Assembly: GCA_051453625.1 (NCBI GenBank)
Contig: JBOZIK010000001.1
Coordinates: forward strand, 10,484,550 to 10,548,549
Length of the DNA stretch: 64,000 nt
Source: Welwitschia mirabilis
Lineage: Eukaryota > Gnetophyta > Gnetopsida > Welwitschiales
Direction of reading: 5' to 3'
A model generated the notes under the pieces. The model was not told the origin of the DNA. It worked only from the letters and a program-made list of their open reading frames with translations, and did not search any database. The translations under genes were made by a program, and so were the position numbers. Shown in pieces: positions 24,472 to 35,035 of this stretch. Every line of letters begins with the position of its first letter. The stretch's first letter is position 1.

Positions 24472-24476
24472 CCTAT
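24472..24476. repeat. Right target-site duplication CCTAT
   Basis: This is the exact repeat of 18,519-18,523, directly after the CA end of the insertion. Confidence 0.7.
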
Positions 24477-25136
24477 GATACTCCAACTATAAGATCATAT
24501 TCTTCAGTATTATGGTAGAAGCATTAATAGAATGCTCAGTCCCTACCAAATACATCAGATACAATCTATAACAAGAAGCCTCATCATGATGTCTAGCTAA
24601 AGGTAAGAAATTATAAGTAAAAATTAAGTAAAGAAAGTGGTATTTTGGTGTCAATAAAGAGGTAGAAAGAGTGTGCTTCCAAGAATACACCTTACCACAA
24701 ATCTTCGTGGTAACAATAGGCTTGTCTTCTATAATGTCTCATAGAGGACAAAACTCTTCATAGTTACATTTAGAAATATTAGTTAACTCAAAAATAAGAT
24801 TTTCTATTACTCTTAGCTACTTCTCCAAATTAAGGGTTTCAAGGGTTCTAGAGTTATGATCATAAAAAGCATTATAGTAAAACATGTGAGTAAGGAATGA
24901 ATAGGTAGAACTAGAAACATCTAAAAATTAATCAAGATCATGATTTTTTAGGTGTTGAATGACTTTGCTGAGTTCTCTAAGCTCTGAGATAGCTCTGAGA
25001 ACTTGTCAATGTCTTCCTTAGATATCCCTTGGTAGAAAATAGCAGGATCCCTTGAAGGAGCTTCCTTACCTCTCCTCCTAGATGAGCTTTCAGCCATTTT
25101 GAAAACTTTAAAGTTAAGAAAATTGAGAAAAGGCAC
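24477..25136 (-). pseudogene. Extra ORF of the SIRE-like copia element, N-terminal half
   Basis: The minus strand opens near 25,097 with MAESSSRRRGKEAPSRDPAI, a basic start typical of plant retrotransposon extra ORFs. Further down, after frame changes, come HNSRTLETLNLEK, VIENLIFELTNISK and, in the open frame 24,690-24,487, LLTPKYHFLYL, FLPLARHHDEASCYR and STIILKNMIL. The order fits uncharacterised plant transposon proteins with a globular domain ending in IIKHMI-like motifs. The frame meets a TAG just before the insertion boundary and resumes in phase at 18,518. Role unknown; env-like or gag-like assignments for such ORFs are unproven. Confidence 0.6.
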
Positions 25137-25553
25137 TATATCTAAGAGTAAAGATCTGAATCTTAAAGAAAAAGCTCTAGATCTAAGAGATGGAAAAAGC
25201 TAGAACACAAGAAAATTGATTTAGAATCCTCTTTTTTTAACAAAATACGTGAAATAAAGTGAAATGAAGAAAGAAATTGGATCCACTAAAAGCAATTCTG
25301 CACTATGATCTATCAGGTCTGGTTAACTGCTTAAGATTTCAGTCAACCCATCGATACGCAGGTCTACAGTACTGAAAGGGATCTAAGTGACTAGCTTTTA
25401 GGTCGATCAACTGATCACATCTAATCAACTAAGTCATAGATCTGGTTGACCACTCTACAAGTAGCTAAAGGATGATGAGTGAATCCCTAATTCATTTTTA
25501 TGATTGATAAGTAAATTCTAGAAATGAAGTGTTACATCAAAGTTTTTTAGAAA
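25137..25553 (-). other. Spacer with GGTC-GACC-type motifs
   Basis: This is a non-coding spacer between pre-integrase remains and the extra ORF. It carries several GGTC(G/T)A(C/T)C phrases (25,300-25,450), a motif also dispersed in this element's LTR at 28,540-29,010. Integrase, RT and RNase H are absent, so an internal deletion of the pol region is inferred here. Confidence 0.5.
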
Positions 25554-25900
25554 TCATTTAGATTTATCAAAATTTAAGCTAACATTTCCTTTTAGTATGT
25601 CGTAGTTTGTATGTTTTAAAGGATCGATCAAATAAGTATCTATTCTATAGATATTATCTACTGGTTTTGTATTAAAGATAGCAACATTTGTTTTCTCATC
25701 TACAACTTCGCATTTTGATTTTCTAAAGATTACTTTATGACCTTTTTCAGACAATTGACTAATTCTTAATAAATTATGTTTTAAACCATTTACATAAAGT
25801 ACATCATCAAGTTTAGGTAACATACCTTCTTTGATGCATCATGTACCTCCTATCTTTACCTTTTCATTATTTTCAAAGATGACTTCTCCCCCATTAATAC
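25554..25900 (-). pseudogene. Copia pre-integrase segment
   Basis: The minus-strand frame reads MLPKLDDVLYVNGLKHNLLR, then ISQLSEKGHKVIF. This is the block that follows the protease and precedes the HHCC zinc finger in plant Ty1-copia polyproteins. The expected protease active site further up (toward 26,100) is degraded. The frame stops at 25,554, before any integrase motif. Confidence 0.8.
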
Positions 25901-26396
25901 TTCTTAGATGCTAAAATTTTGATCTTTCTCTAGACATATGCCTTGAGAATCTACTATCTAGATATCAACTATTTATACTTGATCCTTTAAGGGCTATCTA
26001 TGTTAGAAAACTTTTGAGATTGTTAGCTCAAACTCACTTAGTCTTGTTAGACGTAGGTGGTACACCTCTATTAAGAAGAAATTTAAATGGTAAAGCATTT
26101 GTAGAATCTAAGAAAAGAACTAATTGTCTAATTTTGTAAAAAAATATTTATATGACTAAATTTACTATAAAAGTTACATGAAAGTTTAGAAGCATACTTA
26201 CTTTTCCAGATTACCTGTTCTTATGACTTTTGTGAACTAAAGTCAATACCTGATCAATCTTTAGTAGGTTTCTGCACTCTAAGTATCTATTCCAATTTAG
26301 AAGAACCACCAGAAAATTTATCTATAAAAAAAGAAAGATCTTTTACCCAAGACATTAGACTGTTGTTGTCAAATTTTAGCACATTATATTTCATTT

Positions 26397-26633
26397 CTAT
26401 TTCCTCTTTTCTTTGGTGAGAGTCTTCACTACTTTATTCATATTGTTTATCCTCTTAGTTAGCTTTTCACATTCATCATACAACTCCTGATATGCATCTT
26501 CTAACTCATCCTTTTCTTCATTGATAATGTCCAAATCATTAGGCTCTGATGTGCTATGAACATCTTTGAGTAATGGCATAATAGCCATGAAAGACAACCT
26601 TCTATCTCCATCTAATTCTTGATTTGGGTAGAT

Positions 26634-26668
<35 letters not shown>

Positions 26669-27633
26669 TTCATGTGGCAATGAAATAGGGATTCTTTGAT
26701 TTCTTATTATTTTTCCTTATGTTGGAGCACTTATTTACCATATGACTAAATCCTTTGCATGAGTAGCATTGGATATCTTTACCTTTTTCTTTGTCCTTTT
26801 TGTGTTTCAGATAACTCCTTTTTGAATTTCTACTTGATTCTCCTTCCTTTTTCTTCTTATGTAAAAATTTTCTGAGGATTCTAGCTAGAAGAGCCACTTC
26901 ATCATCATTCAAGTCCTCATCTGATCTTTCAAATCTATAGTCTTCCGATACATATTTTAAAGCAATACTTTCTTCTTATCTTTAACAAATTTAAACTCAT
27001 AGTTTTGAAATTACCTTGTAGTTCTTCTAATGCCATCGCATTTATGTTTTTACTCTTCTTGATGGCTATGACATTTGATTCAAATCTCTTAAGTAGGATC
27101 TCAAGACTTTCTTTACCACCTTTCCTTGATCCAAGAGTTCTCTAAGTCTTGCCATAGAGTTTACGATATCAATGAGTCTAGCGAAAAATTTCTACAAGAT
27201 CTCTTCTTCATCCATATAGATGTCTTCAAATTTTGAAATAAGCATCTAAAGTTTAGCTTGTTTTACAATTGAGATTACTTCATGTGCTACTTCAAAAATG
27301 TACCAAGCTTTCTTAGCATGATTACAGATTACTATGCATTTAAACTCATCTACACAGACTGCATAAACTATGGCATTAAGAGCATAAACATCTGTGATGG
27401 CTTTTGACTTATGAGTGGAGGTCCATTGATCTCAGGCTTTGGGAACTAAAATAGTGTTACTGTTGACTTTAGTTTGAGTTAGCATAGGCACAGTGTAATC
27501 TTTATAAATGACTTCTTCTATGTTGGCATCTAAATATCTAAGAAATATTTTCATTCTGGCTTTTCAATAAGCATAGTTTGACTCATCAAACATAGGTGGA
27601 TAACTAGAGGAAAAACCATTAAATGGATTACTC
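26397..27633 (-). pseudogene. Copia gag pseudogene with intact zinc knuckle
   Basis: Gag packages the element RNA. The start MSNPFNGFSSSYPPMFD is at about 27,633, followed by a UBN2-type capsid region (KSKAITDVYALNAI, AKKAWYIFEVAHE, KFEDIYMDEEEIL, LIDIVNSMARLREL) with a few stops and one frameshift. The segment 26,912-26,670 carries an intact CCHC knuckle, CYSCKGFSHMVNKC, in a Lys-rich context. A poly-Asp run from a GAT repeat follows, then a coiled-coil-like stretch (DELEDAYQELYDECEKLTKR) to 26,397. Stops replace Trp (TGG to TGA) or Gln (CAG to TAG) in the capsid part. It sits directly below the primer site and LTR. Confidence 0.85.
26635..26668 (-). repeat. (GAT)n microsatellite coding poly-Asp
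   Basis: Eleven TCA units on the plus strand read as GAT on the minus strand. They are in frame with the gag fragment below (…DDEIYPNQELDGD). An uninterrupted run in a decayed gag suggests recent slippage. Confidence 0.8.
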
Positions 27634-27686
27634 ATTTTAGGATTCTAAAGTTAATATTGATTAAAATATAAAAAATACTTAACTTA

Positions 27687-27698
27687 GCTCTGATACCA
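27687..27698 (-). other. Primer binding site, initiator-Met type
   Basis: The minus strand reads TGGTATCAGAGC, the perfect complement of the initiator tRNA-Met 3' end used by plant copia elements. It lies just inside the LTR end. Confidence 0.92.
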
Positions 27699-27700
27699 AT

Positions 27701-29209
27701 TGATAGAATTGAGAACCCTAAAGGTGGGGTGAATAGGTTCTTAAAAATTATAACACAGTATTCTAAATTAAATCTAATATTAAATAGAAACTTGCACACA
27801 ATAAATAACTAATCAAAAATGTGCATGAAAAGAGAAATTAACAAAAGTAAATAAATACTAACTTAAAGCAAATAAATATCAAAAGGAAGCACACAATATT
27901 TATAGTGATTTGGGAAATCCCCTACTCGACTCTCGATGATCAGCTTATTCCCAACCTAGTTCTAGATCTTCGTTACTCCATCAAGTATTTTAGATTCACC
28001 TATAACCTTTATAAATAAACTTTTCCAAGCTTAGTCTCAACCTTTAAGAGCATTTTTCAAGGCTTAGTATCCACTTTTGAGTGGACTTTTCAAGGCTTAG
28101 TCTCAACTTTTTATAATATAAAATAGTGTTGTAATGATCCCAAATATGCATTGGATATTACTCATTCTTGATGTAATGGATATGATAAAGCTCTTCTACT
28201 GTAGATGTAAAATAGATGAAGCATAGGATCTAACCTGGAATGTAGAAATGATACAGATGATAGATCCTCCTGGTCAGAAGTATAAATACTAAGATACAAT
28301 AATGAATATTATAAGATTACAGTGCTCGTTCCTTAGATCCAATAGATTAGCACAATTAAAAATAGTTCCAAAAATATTTTATAGTCGTCTATCTCTTATC
28401 TATTTATTAGAAGGCTTTTAGGATTTATTACATTTGAAATGTGCTTATAATGGCTATAAACGGCTAGAAAATAACTACCTAATAGCTATGTAATGGATAT
28501 GTAACATTTAGAAAAAAATTTATTTTCATTCCATCCAGTCGACTCCATGAAAATTTGGTTAACCCCATGTGGTACCATGAGTTACATAGGTCACTTGAGG
28601 GAGAAATTTGGTTGCCCCAATTTCTTATAGCTCCCTATCTGGTTAACCCCCTCTAGATCCTGTTGACCCTAGTCTAGTCACCTGTTATTCATCTGGTCAC
28701 CCACTCCTCTGATAAAATTACTTTTTAGTTTTTTGCATTGAGCTTAGTCATCCCCTTCAGGTGTCTGGTTAACCCTATGATGATGGCTCAAGTGTACCAA
28801 CTGCACAGTGCTTAGGTCTGGTTGACTCCATCATAGGTCTAGTCGATCCTTTGTTATTTAGTTTGGGGATACTATTTATGAGATCCTTAAATCTAGTTAA
28901 TCCCATACAGATCTAGTTGACCCCTTGACATTTAATTCAGGGACATTGGTTCTTAAGGTTATAGGTCTAATTAACCTCATCAAAAATCTAATTGACCCCT
29001 CTGGATTTAGTTCATTTTCTATCTGCTTTAAGTGTGGTCCATCCCATCTTAAGGATAGATGAACTTATAGGTTTCTAGTACTTAAAAGTTAATGATTTTA
29101 GTTCTATCTTTTAATCTATAAATGATTTAACATTTTTTACACAAGATATAAAAAATTCTCTATGCAAAAAACATTAGTTTAACATCAATTGGCAAAACAT
29201 AATCCAACA
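27701..29209 (-). repeat. 5' LTR of the SIRE-like copia element
   Basis: The minus-strand start TGTTGGATTATGTTTTGCC at 29,209 is typical of SIRE-like copia LTRs. The end (…CAATTCTATCA) adjoins the primer site. About 1.5 kb. The U3 half carries a dozen or so degenerate GGTCGACC-type phrases (28,540-29,010), for example GTCTGGTTGACTCCATCATA. A related LTR piece lies at 30,747-31,122. Confidence 0.85.
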
Positions 29210-29269
29210 CAAACTACTTTTAGTAGGCTCACTATCACACTCTACTTGATAGATATAATGTGTTATTAT

Positions 29270-30340
29270 ATGTCAACTAACTACTCTTCAAAAAGTGCTG
29301 AACTCTCATCTCAATCACTTGGAACCTCTACTCTAGTATCTGAATCTTTTGATTAAGTGTCTAAATACCTCTATCAAAAAAATTTTTAATGGTCTTAGTG
29401 ATCTCTACCAAGAGTATCTGGATCTGCTTTAATAATGCTCCAACTGTAGGTCTTTAAACTTGAGGTCTTTCTGCCTCTCCTAGTATTTGCATACTCATGT
29501 CCTAAAGATAGCAAGTGAAAGTCTAAATATGCATAAAGCACTAATTATCTATAATCTCTAGTATTCCAAACCATTAAAACATGGCATAGAGAAGGCATGA
29601 ATATCTCAGATTCTATAGCTACTATGCCTTGATGATAGACTTAAGTCTCCTCTATATTAACATCAATAAGACCATCTACTTTTCCTACCTAAATATTAGA
29701 AATATTTGAAGGTGTAAAATATGGTATAACTATTATAAAGAAATGGGCTAATATTGTGAATCATCCCTTGGTGTAAAACTTTATAGGCTAAAGTGAACTA
29801 AGTCATAAGAATACTCTGCCTATCCAATGTCAAGTTTGTTGTAATGTCTAGTGATGCACCATATGTACAGTGATCCTCTCTACCATTAGAAAAATGACTA
29901 TGTAAGCTTCCAATACCACTTAGATATTTAACTAATTCAATGTGGTTTGAGAGCACTACCATCTCGTGGTCTTACATCAATGCTATAACATATCCATTTG
30001 GTGACCATGAAAATTAGATCGTTACTCTATGTGCATCATGTCATAAAATTCCCTAGTCTTTGATACATAGTATGTCTCATGTGCATCCAAAATCTAATGG
30101 AGTTTGAAATTAGAGAACCTCTGATTGACCTTTGACTTTACTCTACTCATAAAGTCTCTGAAGTATTTCTTAATATAGATGGTAGTATTATGAATCGTAA
30201 GTGAACGTTTGTGTTAAGGTAGGGATGCATAAGCTTCACATGCTCTACCTCTAGTGGTATTAATGGACCTACCTCCTACTCTATGACATTGGCATCAATC
30301 TTAACTTGTATAGCTCTATGTGTATAGGGCATATTCAGTC
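29270..30340 (-). pseudogene. Third ORF of the Athila-like family, fragment
   Basis: Read downwards on the minus strand, this matches the third ORF at 59,760-60,771. Shared blocks are KYFRDFMS against RYFSDFMS, then YYVSKTREFYDMMHIE against YFTSKTKTFYDTMHIE. A C-terminal helix-rich part follows (LLVEITKTIKNFFDRGI, TLNQKIQILE). The non-coding part above it (30,340-30,646) also aligns with 59,440-59,720. The fragment ends exactly at the copia LTR start (29,209), as if the copia element inserted into it. Many stops; not functional. Confidence 0.7.
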
Positions 30341-30646
30341 AAAAATATATAGAAAGTTATATGAGATCTAATAGACAAAGCTAAATACATCACGTGGATG
30401 TTAAAAATGACCCTCAAAATTGATTAAAAAATGTAGAAAATTATGAAAATATGTCCTAATTCTTCTATAAGTATCACTACATTTCATATTGCCTAGTCAT
30501 GAGAAGAAAATTTCAAAATGGATAAAAAATGAAAAATAATTTTTTAAGTGAGTCCCACATAAGGTGAAAATTCAAAGTACTCAAATGTAAAATCCAATTT
30601 GGCAGAGATATAAAACATGTTTAACTAATTAATTTACCCTAAAGGG
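30341..30646 (-). other. 3' spacer of the Athila-like family, fragment
   Basis: This non-coding sequence aligns with 59,440-59,720. Shared phrases include CCTTATGTGGG(A/G)CT and CATATTTTCATAATTTT. It ends in a 100-N gap at 30,647-30,746. Confidence 0.6.
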
Positions 30647-30746
30647 NNNNNNNNNNNNNNNNNNNNNNNNNNNNNNNNNNNNNNNNNNNNNNNNNNNNNN
30701 NNNNNNNNNNNNNNNNNNNNNNNNNNNNNNNNNNNNNNNNNNNNNN

Positions 30747-31122
30747 CCGTTTGGTCAACCCCTCAAAAGTCCAATCGACCCCATTTGATGTTGTGACTTA
30801 CATAAGTCGCTTAAATAAAAATTTTATTTACCTCAATTTCTTATGGCTTCATGTCCAATCGACCCCATTTGGGTCCAGTCGACCCCAGTCTAGTTGCCCG
30901 CTACAAAACTCGGTCACCTGCTTAATCTGATAAAATTCTTTCTAGTTTTTAGCATTTAGCTCAGTCGATCCCTTTAGGTATCTGGTTGATTCCATGATGA
31001 TCAGCTTAGGAGTATCAACTGCACAGTGCTCAAGTCTAATTGATCCCTTCATAGATCTAGTCGATCCTATCATAGGTCTGGTTGACTCATTATCATTTAG
31101 TCCAAGGATATTGTTTATTAGA
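30747..31122 (-). repeat. Second copy of the SIRE-like copia LTR, partial
   Basis: This aligns over its full length with 28,541-28,890, including the run of GGTCGACC-type phrases and the CAACTGCACAGTGCT block. The copy here keeps more CCAATCGACCCC/GTCGACCCC forms, so it is less decayed. Both ends fall in gaps (30,647-30,746 and 31,123-31,999). Confidence 0.75.
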
Positions 31123-31999
31123 NNNNNNNNNNNNNNNNNNNNNNNNNNNNNNNNNNNNNNNNNNNNNNNNNNNNNNNNNNNNNNNNNNNNNNNNNNNNNN
31201 NNNNNNNNNNNNNNNNNNNNNNNNNNNNNNNNNNNNNNNNNNNNNNNNNNNNNNNNNNNNNNNNNNNNNNNNNNNNNNNNNNNNNNNNNNNNNNNNNNNN
31301 NNNNNNNNNNNNNNNNNNNNNNNNNNNNNNNNNNNNNNNNNNNNNNNNNNNNNNNNNNNNNNNNNNNNNNNNNNNNNNNNNNNNNNNNNNNNNNNNNNNN
31401 NNNNNNNNNNNNNNNNNNNNNNNNNNNNNNNNNNNNNNNNNNNNNNNNNNNNNNNNNNNNNNNNNNNNNNNNNNNNNNNNNNNNNNNNNNNNNNNNNNNN
31501 NNNNNNNNNNNNNNNNNNNNNNNNNNNNNNNNNNNNNNNNNNNNNNNNNNNNNNNNNNNNNNNNNNNNNNNNNNNNNNNNNNNNNNNNNNNNNNNNNNNN
31601 NNNNNNNNNNNNNNNNNNNNNNNNNNNNNNNNNNNNNNNNNNNNNNNNNNNNNNNNNNNNNNNNNNNNNNNNNNNNNNNNNNNNNNNNNNNNNNNNNNNN
31701 NNNNNNNNNNNNNNNNNNNNNNNNNNNNNNNNNNNNNNNNNNNNNNNNNNNNNNNNNNNNNNNNNNNNNNNNNNNNNNNNNNNNNNNNNNNNNNNNNNNN
31801 NNNNNNNNNNNNNNNNNNNNNNNNNNNNNNNNNNNNNNNNNNNNNNNNNNNNNNNNNNNNNNNNNNNNNNNNNNNNNNNNNNNNNNNNNNNNNNNNNNNN
31901 NNNNNNNNNNNNNNNNNNNNNNNNNNNNNNNNNNNNNNNNNNNNNNNNNNNNNNNNNNNNNNNNNNNNNNNNNNNNNNNNNNNNNNNNNNNNNNNNNNN
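31123..31999. other. Assembly gap, 877 N
   Basis: Unknown sequence. Long open frames that cross it are artefacts of N translation. Other N-runs lie at 561-660, 2,918-2,927, 3,252-3,265, 3,696-3,795, 5,536-5,635, 6,384-6,483, 7,089-7,492, 7,824-7,861, 8,135-8,234, 18,841-18,940, 19,806-19,905, 20,521-20,530, 20,861-20,960, 21,404-21,503, 21,895-22,399, 22,687-22,786, 30,647-30,746, 51,928-52,027, 61,843-61,942 and 63,194-63,293. Confidence 0.98.
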
Positions 32000-32093
32000 T
32001 ATCTTTAGTAGTCGCCCAATGCTAGAAAATCTCTGCAAAATAACTAACTCCATAAAAACTCATTAATTGATCAATGACAATAGATTCTTTCAA

Positions 32094-32632
32094 CACGAGG
32101 GTTATTTGGAAAAGTGCTATGGTAGATCAGTTTCTTATACAATGGTTATCTAAATAACCATTGGGTTAGATTAGCTAATATTTTATATTTTTTAATTAAT
32201 AAATATCTTTCACAAGGATTACTTAGATAATGGCTATATAAGAAACTCATTTAACATAAAGGTTTTTCAAATAACCATTATGTAAGAGGTTGAGATAACA
32301 TAGGATTATTTAGATAATCATCATGCAAGAGGCTGATCTAACACGAGATTATTTGAATAATCACCATTTAAGCTTATGATCCAAAATAGTGGTTACTTGG
32401 ATAACAGTCATGTAAGAGGCTGAACTACCATGGGGGTATGTAGATAACCATCTATAAGATGCTAATCTAACCTAAGAATACTTGGATAACTACTATATAA
32501 GAGGTTGATCTACCATGGAGGTTATTATAACCATCATAATTTCTGTTAATGAAATACGATGATTAGATAGGCAATGGTTTTTTTAGACCATTATGATAGG
32601 TTTATATGATGGTTTTCATGTCTTTTATAGTG
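32094..32632. mobile_element. CACTA-like transposon end with subterminal repeats
   Basis: The right end reads …CATGTCTTTTATAGTG at 32,632. Its complement, CACTATAAAAGACATG, looks like a CACTA terminal inverted repeat. It is preceded by an array of 43-44 bp units, the arrangement expected of CACTA subterminal regions. The other end and any transposase would lie in or beyond the 877-N gap. Confidence 0.5.
32212..32540. repeat. 43-44 bp subterminal repeat array, about eight units
   Basis: Units follow the pattern GGATTATTTAGATAACCATC, then ATGTAAGAGGCTGATCTAAC. Unit starts fall at roughly 32,212, 32,258, 32,302, 32,345, 32,388, 32,432, 32,474 and 32,517, each with about 20-30% substitutions. 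The units contain AACCATCAT, also found next to the terminus. In CACTA elements such repeats bind the transposase; that role is inferred here. Confidence 0.75.
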
Positions 32633-32679
32633 ATTTTTAACCATCATCGTATTTATGGTAGGTAATTCTTTACATCAAA

Positions 32680-35035
32680 TCCTAAGATTTATTGAGATTG
32701 TTTTCTTCAAATTAATCATGTGCATTAGTTTTGCTTTATTATTGTTGCTTTGTATTAGTTGATATTTGTTTTTATATATTATATACTATTTATAGTACAT
32801 AACACTATCAATTTTATCAACTATAGTTGCTATAAATTTATTTATGATTTTTTGTATTCTTCATATAATCAAAGAATAAATTTTAAAAATGGAAGCATAA
32901 CTTGAGCATATTATAAATTATTAAATATTAAGAATAAAATTATTTTTATTTTTATAATTCTAGTATTTTATTAAGATCATGAAAATATGAAAGTACTTAT
33001 ACTTAATGAACTTTTAAAATTACTTTATGAAAATAACTTGAAAAAAAAGAAAATGGCAAGCATTTAGTTTTATTGTATAAAATTCATATTTAATATTTTA
33101 TTAAATATGTCTAGGCTAGATTATAGATAATTTTATAATATTTTCGAATATTTCTGAATCACTTAAACATTTAAAGAAATTAAAGTGTTATGGCCCTTTT
33201 AATGTAGTATGGAATCATAACTCTAAAACTTTTCACAATTTTAACACTTACATGATGTTAAAAGATATATTTATAGGAATATACATTTAATAAAGTTAAT
33301 TTATGTACATCTTAGTATGTGTCTTAGTTTAAGTAGAATTAACACAATCTAATTTTATGTCTATAAATAATTAAGTATTAATTTTTAGTTATGATATCTT
33401 TTAAAAGTAAAAAATATTTCAAATTAATGTTATTAATTTTATAAGTGCATCTAATAAAATTATACTAATAGTTTGGGATTATAAGATGAATACTAGTTAA
33501 AATAATTTTCTTTTACATCATTTTTGTTGAATATTTCTTGGAAAATTACAAGTGACGTGTTTCTTATTAAAGTCTTTATTCTTAAATAATAATTAAAATT
33601 CTTATTTAAAATAAGTTAAATTTGACTATTTATTTAATGAAGGAATCTTTTTACTTTCATTTTAAACTAATGATATTATTAATCCTTTCCACATATATAA
33701 AAAACCTACTTTTTCTTTAATGCTTACTTCTATTTTAACACACACACTTGGAAATTCATGCAGTTTTTACTTTAGCACTTTACTTAATTTAGCTAGTTAT
33801 TTTATTTTTTTATCCCTTTTATTCATCTTATAGTTACATGAATTTTAAATGTACATTATGTGTTATTACCCTTATTTAATTCTATATTTACTCTCATTTA
33901 TTCTTAAGCATATTATAATAAAATTGCTAATTAAATATGGGAAAAGGAGCTTTTAAGGTGGCAAAGTTTTATACATAGAAAGTTTTTATTTCCAAATATA
34001 ACTTCAAAATTAGTTTGTAATTTATTTTGATGGTAGTATTATGTAAATAAGAAATAAAAATAATTTGTTTCTATAAACTTAATTTACAGTACCCTATTTT
34101 CAAATGTAAATATCTTTTAGTCTGCCTAATGAACTTATACATATTTTTATTTTTACAATGATTTTTTTAATAAATAAATCCAATAAGATTAGAATTATTT
34201 TCTTTGATAGATTATTAACTCGATACTCACATCAAATATTATTATATTAATGTGTTTGTATATTGTATTCATTAACTAATAACTAAACCAAGATAATCCT
34301 AATAATATCATTCTCATATATGGATTTCATCATTAAGATCCATTGCATTGTATTTCTTATGTAACAATTTTAAAAGTGGATTTAATCACCACTCTCCTAC
34401 CCTACCCAAGTACAAACTTGTTTTGACTTAATATCTTAAGCCCTTGATATTGAAGGATTTCGCTAGACTATCTTGAGATGTTTTAAAGAAGAAAGGATCA
34501 GTTGTAAACTTTCATCCATGTCGCGTATTACCTATTACCTTTTTGTTGTTCTATTGAGTTGATGTTTAGGCATATAGAATTGAGAAAAATCATGTTTGTT
34601 ATAGTTTAGAATCTAAAGTAGAATCAATTCATGTTACGATCATGACTAAATATCAAGTTGAAATGTCATTAATCAAAGTTGCAATCTCTTATTATATTGA
34701 TTAAGATTTATCCTAAGCCTATATTCCTATATGTATTATAATAAGTTTACATCTCATTAATCATATAGAGTATATCTCTAAGTAGGGAAAAAAAAGACTA
34801 AGAATAAACATGGAAGACTAAATTATGACAATGTTATTATTTACAAACTAAAATCATCTCTAATTAATTCCATAAGAAATTATTGGATATTCTACTTTTG
34901 CAAAAATTATATAAATATACTATTAAATTAAAAAATGGATTTTAGAATCTTCTAAGCATTTTAAATAATTAAATACAAGAAAAAAATTATGATTAATTAG
35001 GTCATTTAAGTTGGAGTATTTAATAATAATAGTAA
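32680..35035 (-). repeat. LTR family C, copy 1
   Basis: This aligns, inverted, with 48,019-50,060. Shared blocks in order are GAAGCATAACT(T/C)(G/A)AG near 32,890, ATTTTATGAAAATAACTT near 33,020, TTTAATCACCACTCTC and GACTTAATATCT(T/C)AAGCC near 34,385-34,440, GACTAAGAATAAA near 34,795 and AAAATTATG(A/C)TTAATTAG near 34,985. A long LTR without coding sequence is the simplest reading, since neither copy has gag or pol attached. The ends are approximate. Confidence 0.65.

Noticed and set aside
30994-32053. Long open frames of more than 300 codons on both strands
   Set aside because: They consist almost entirely of N translated as X across the 877-N gap; the same applies to 7,057-7,540 and 21,815-22,421.
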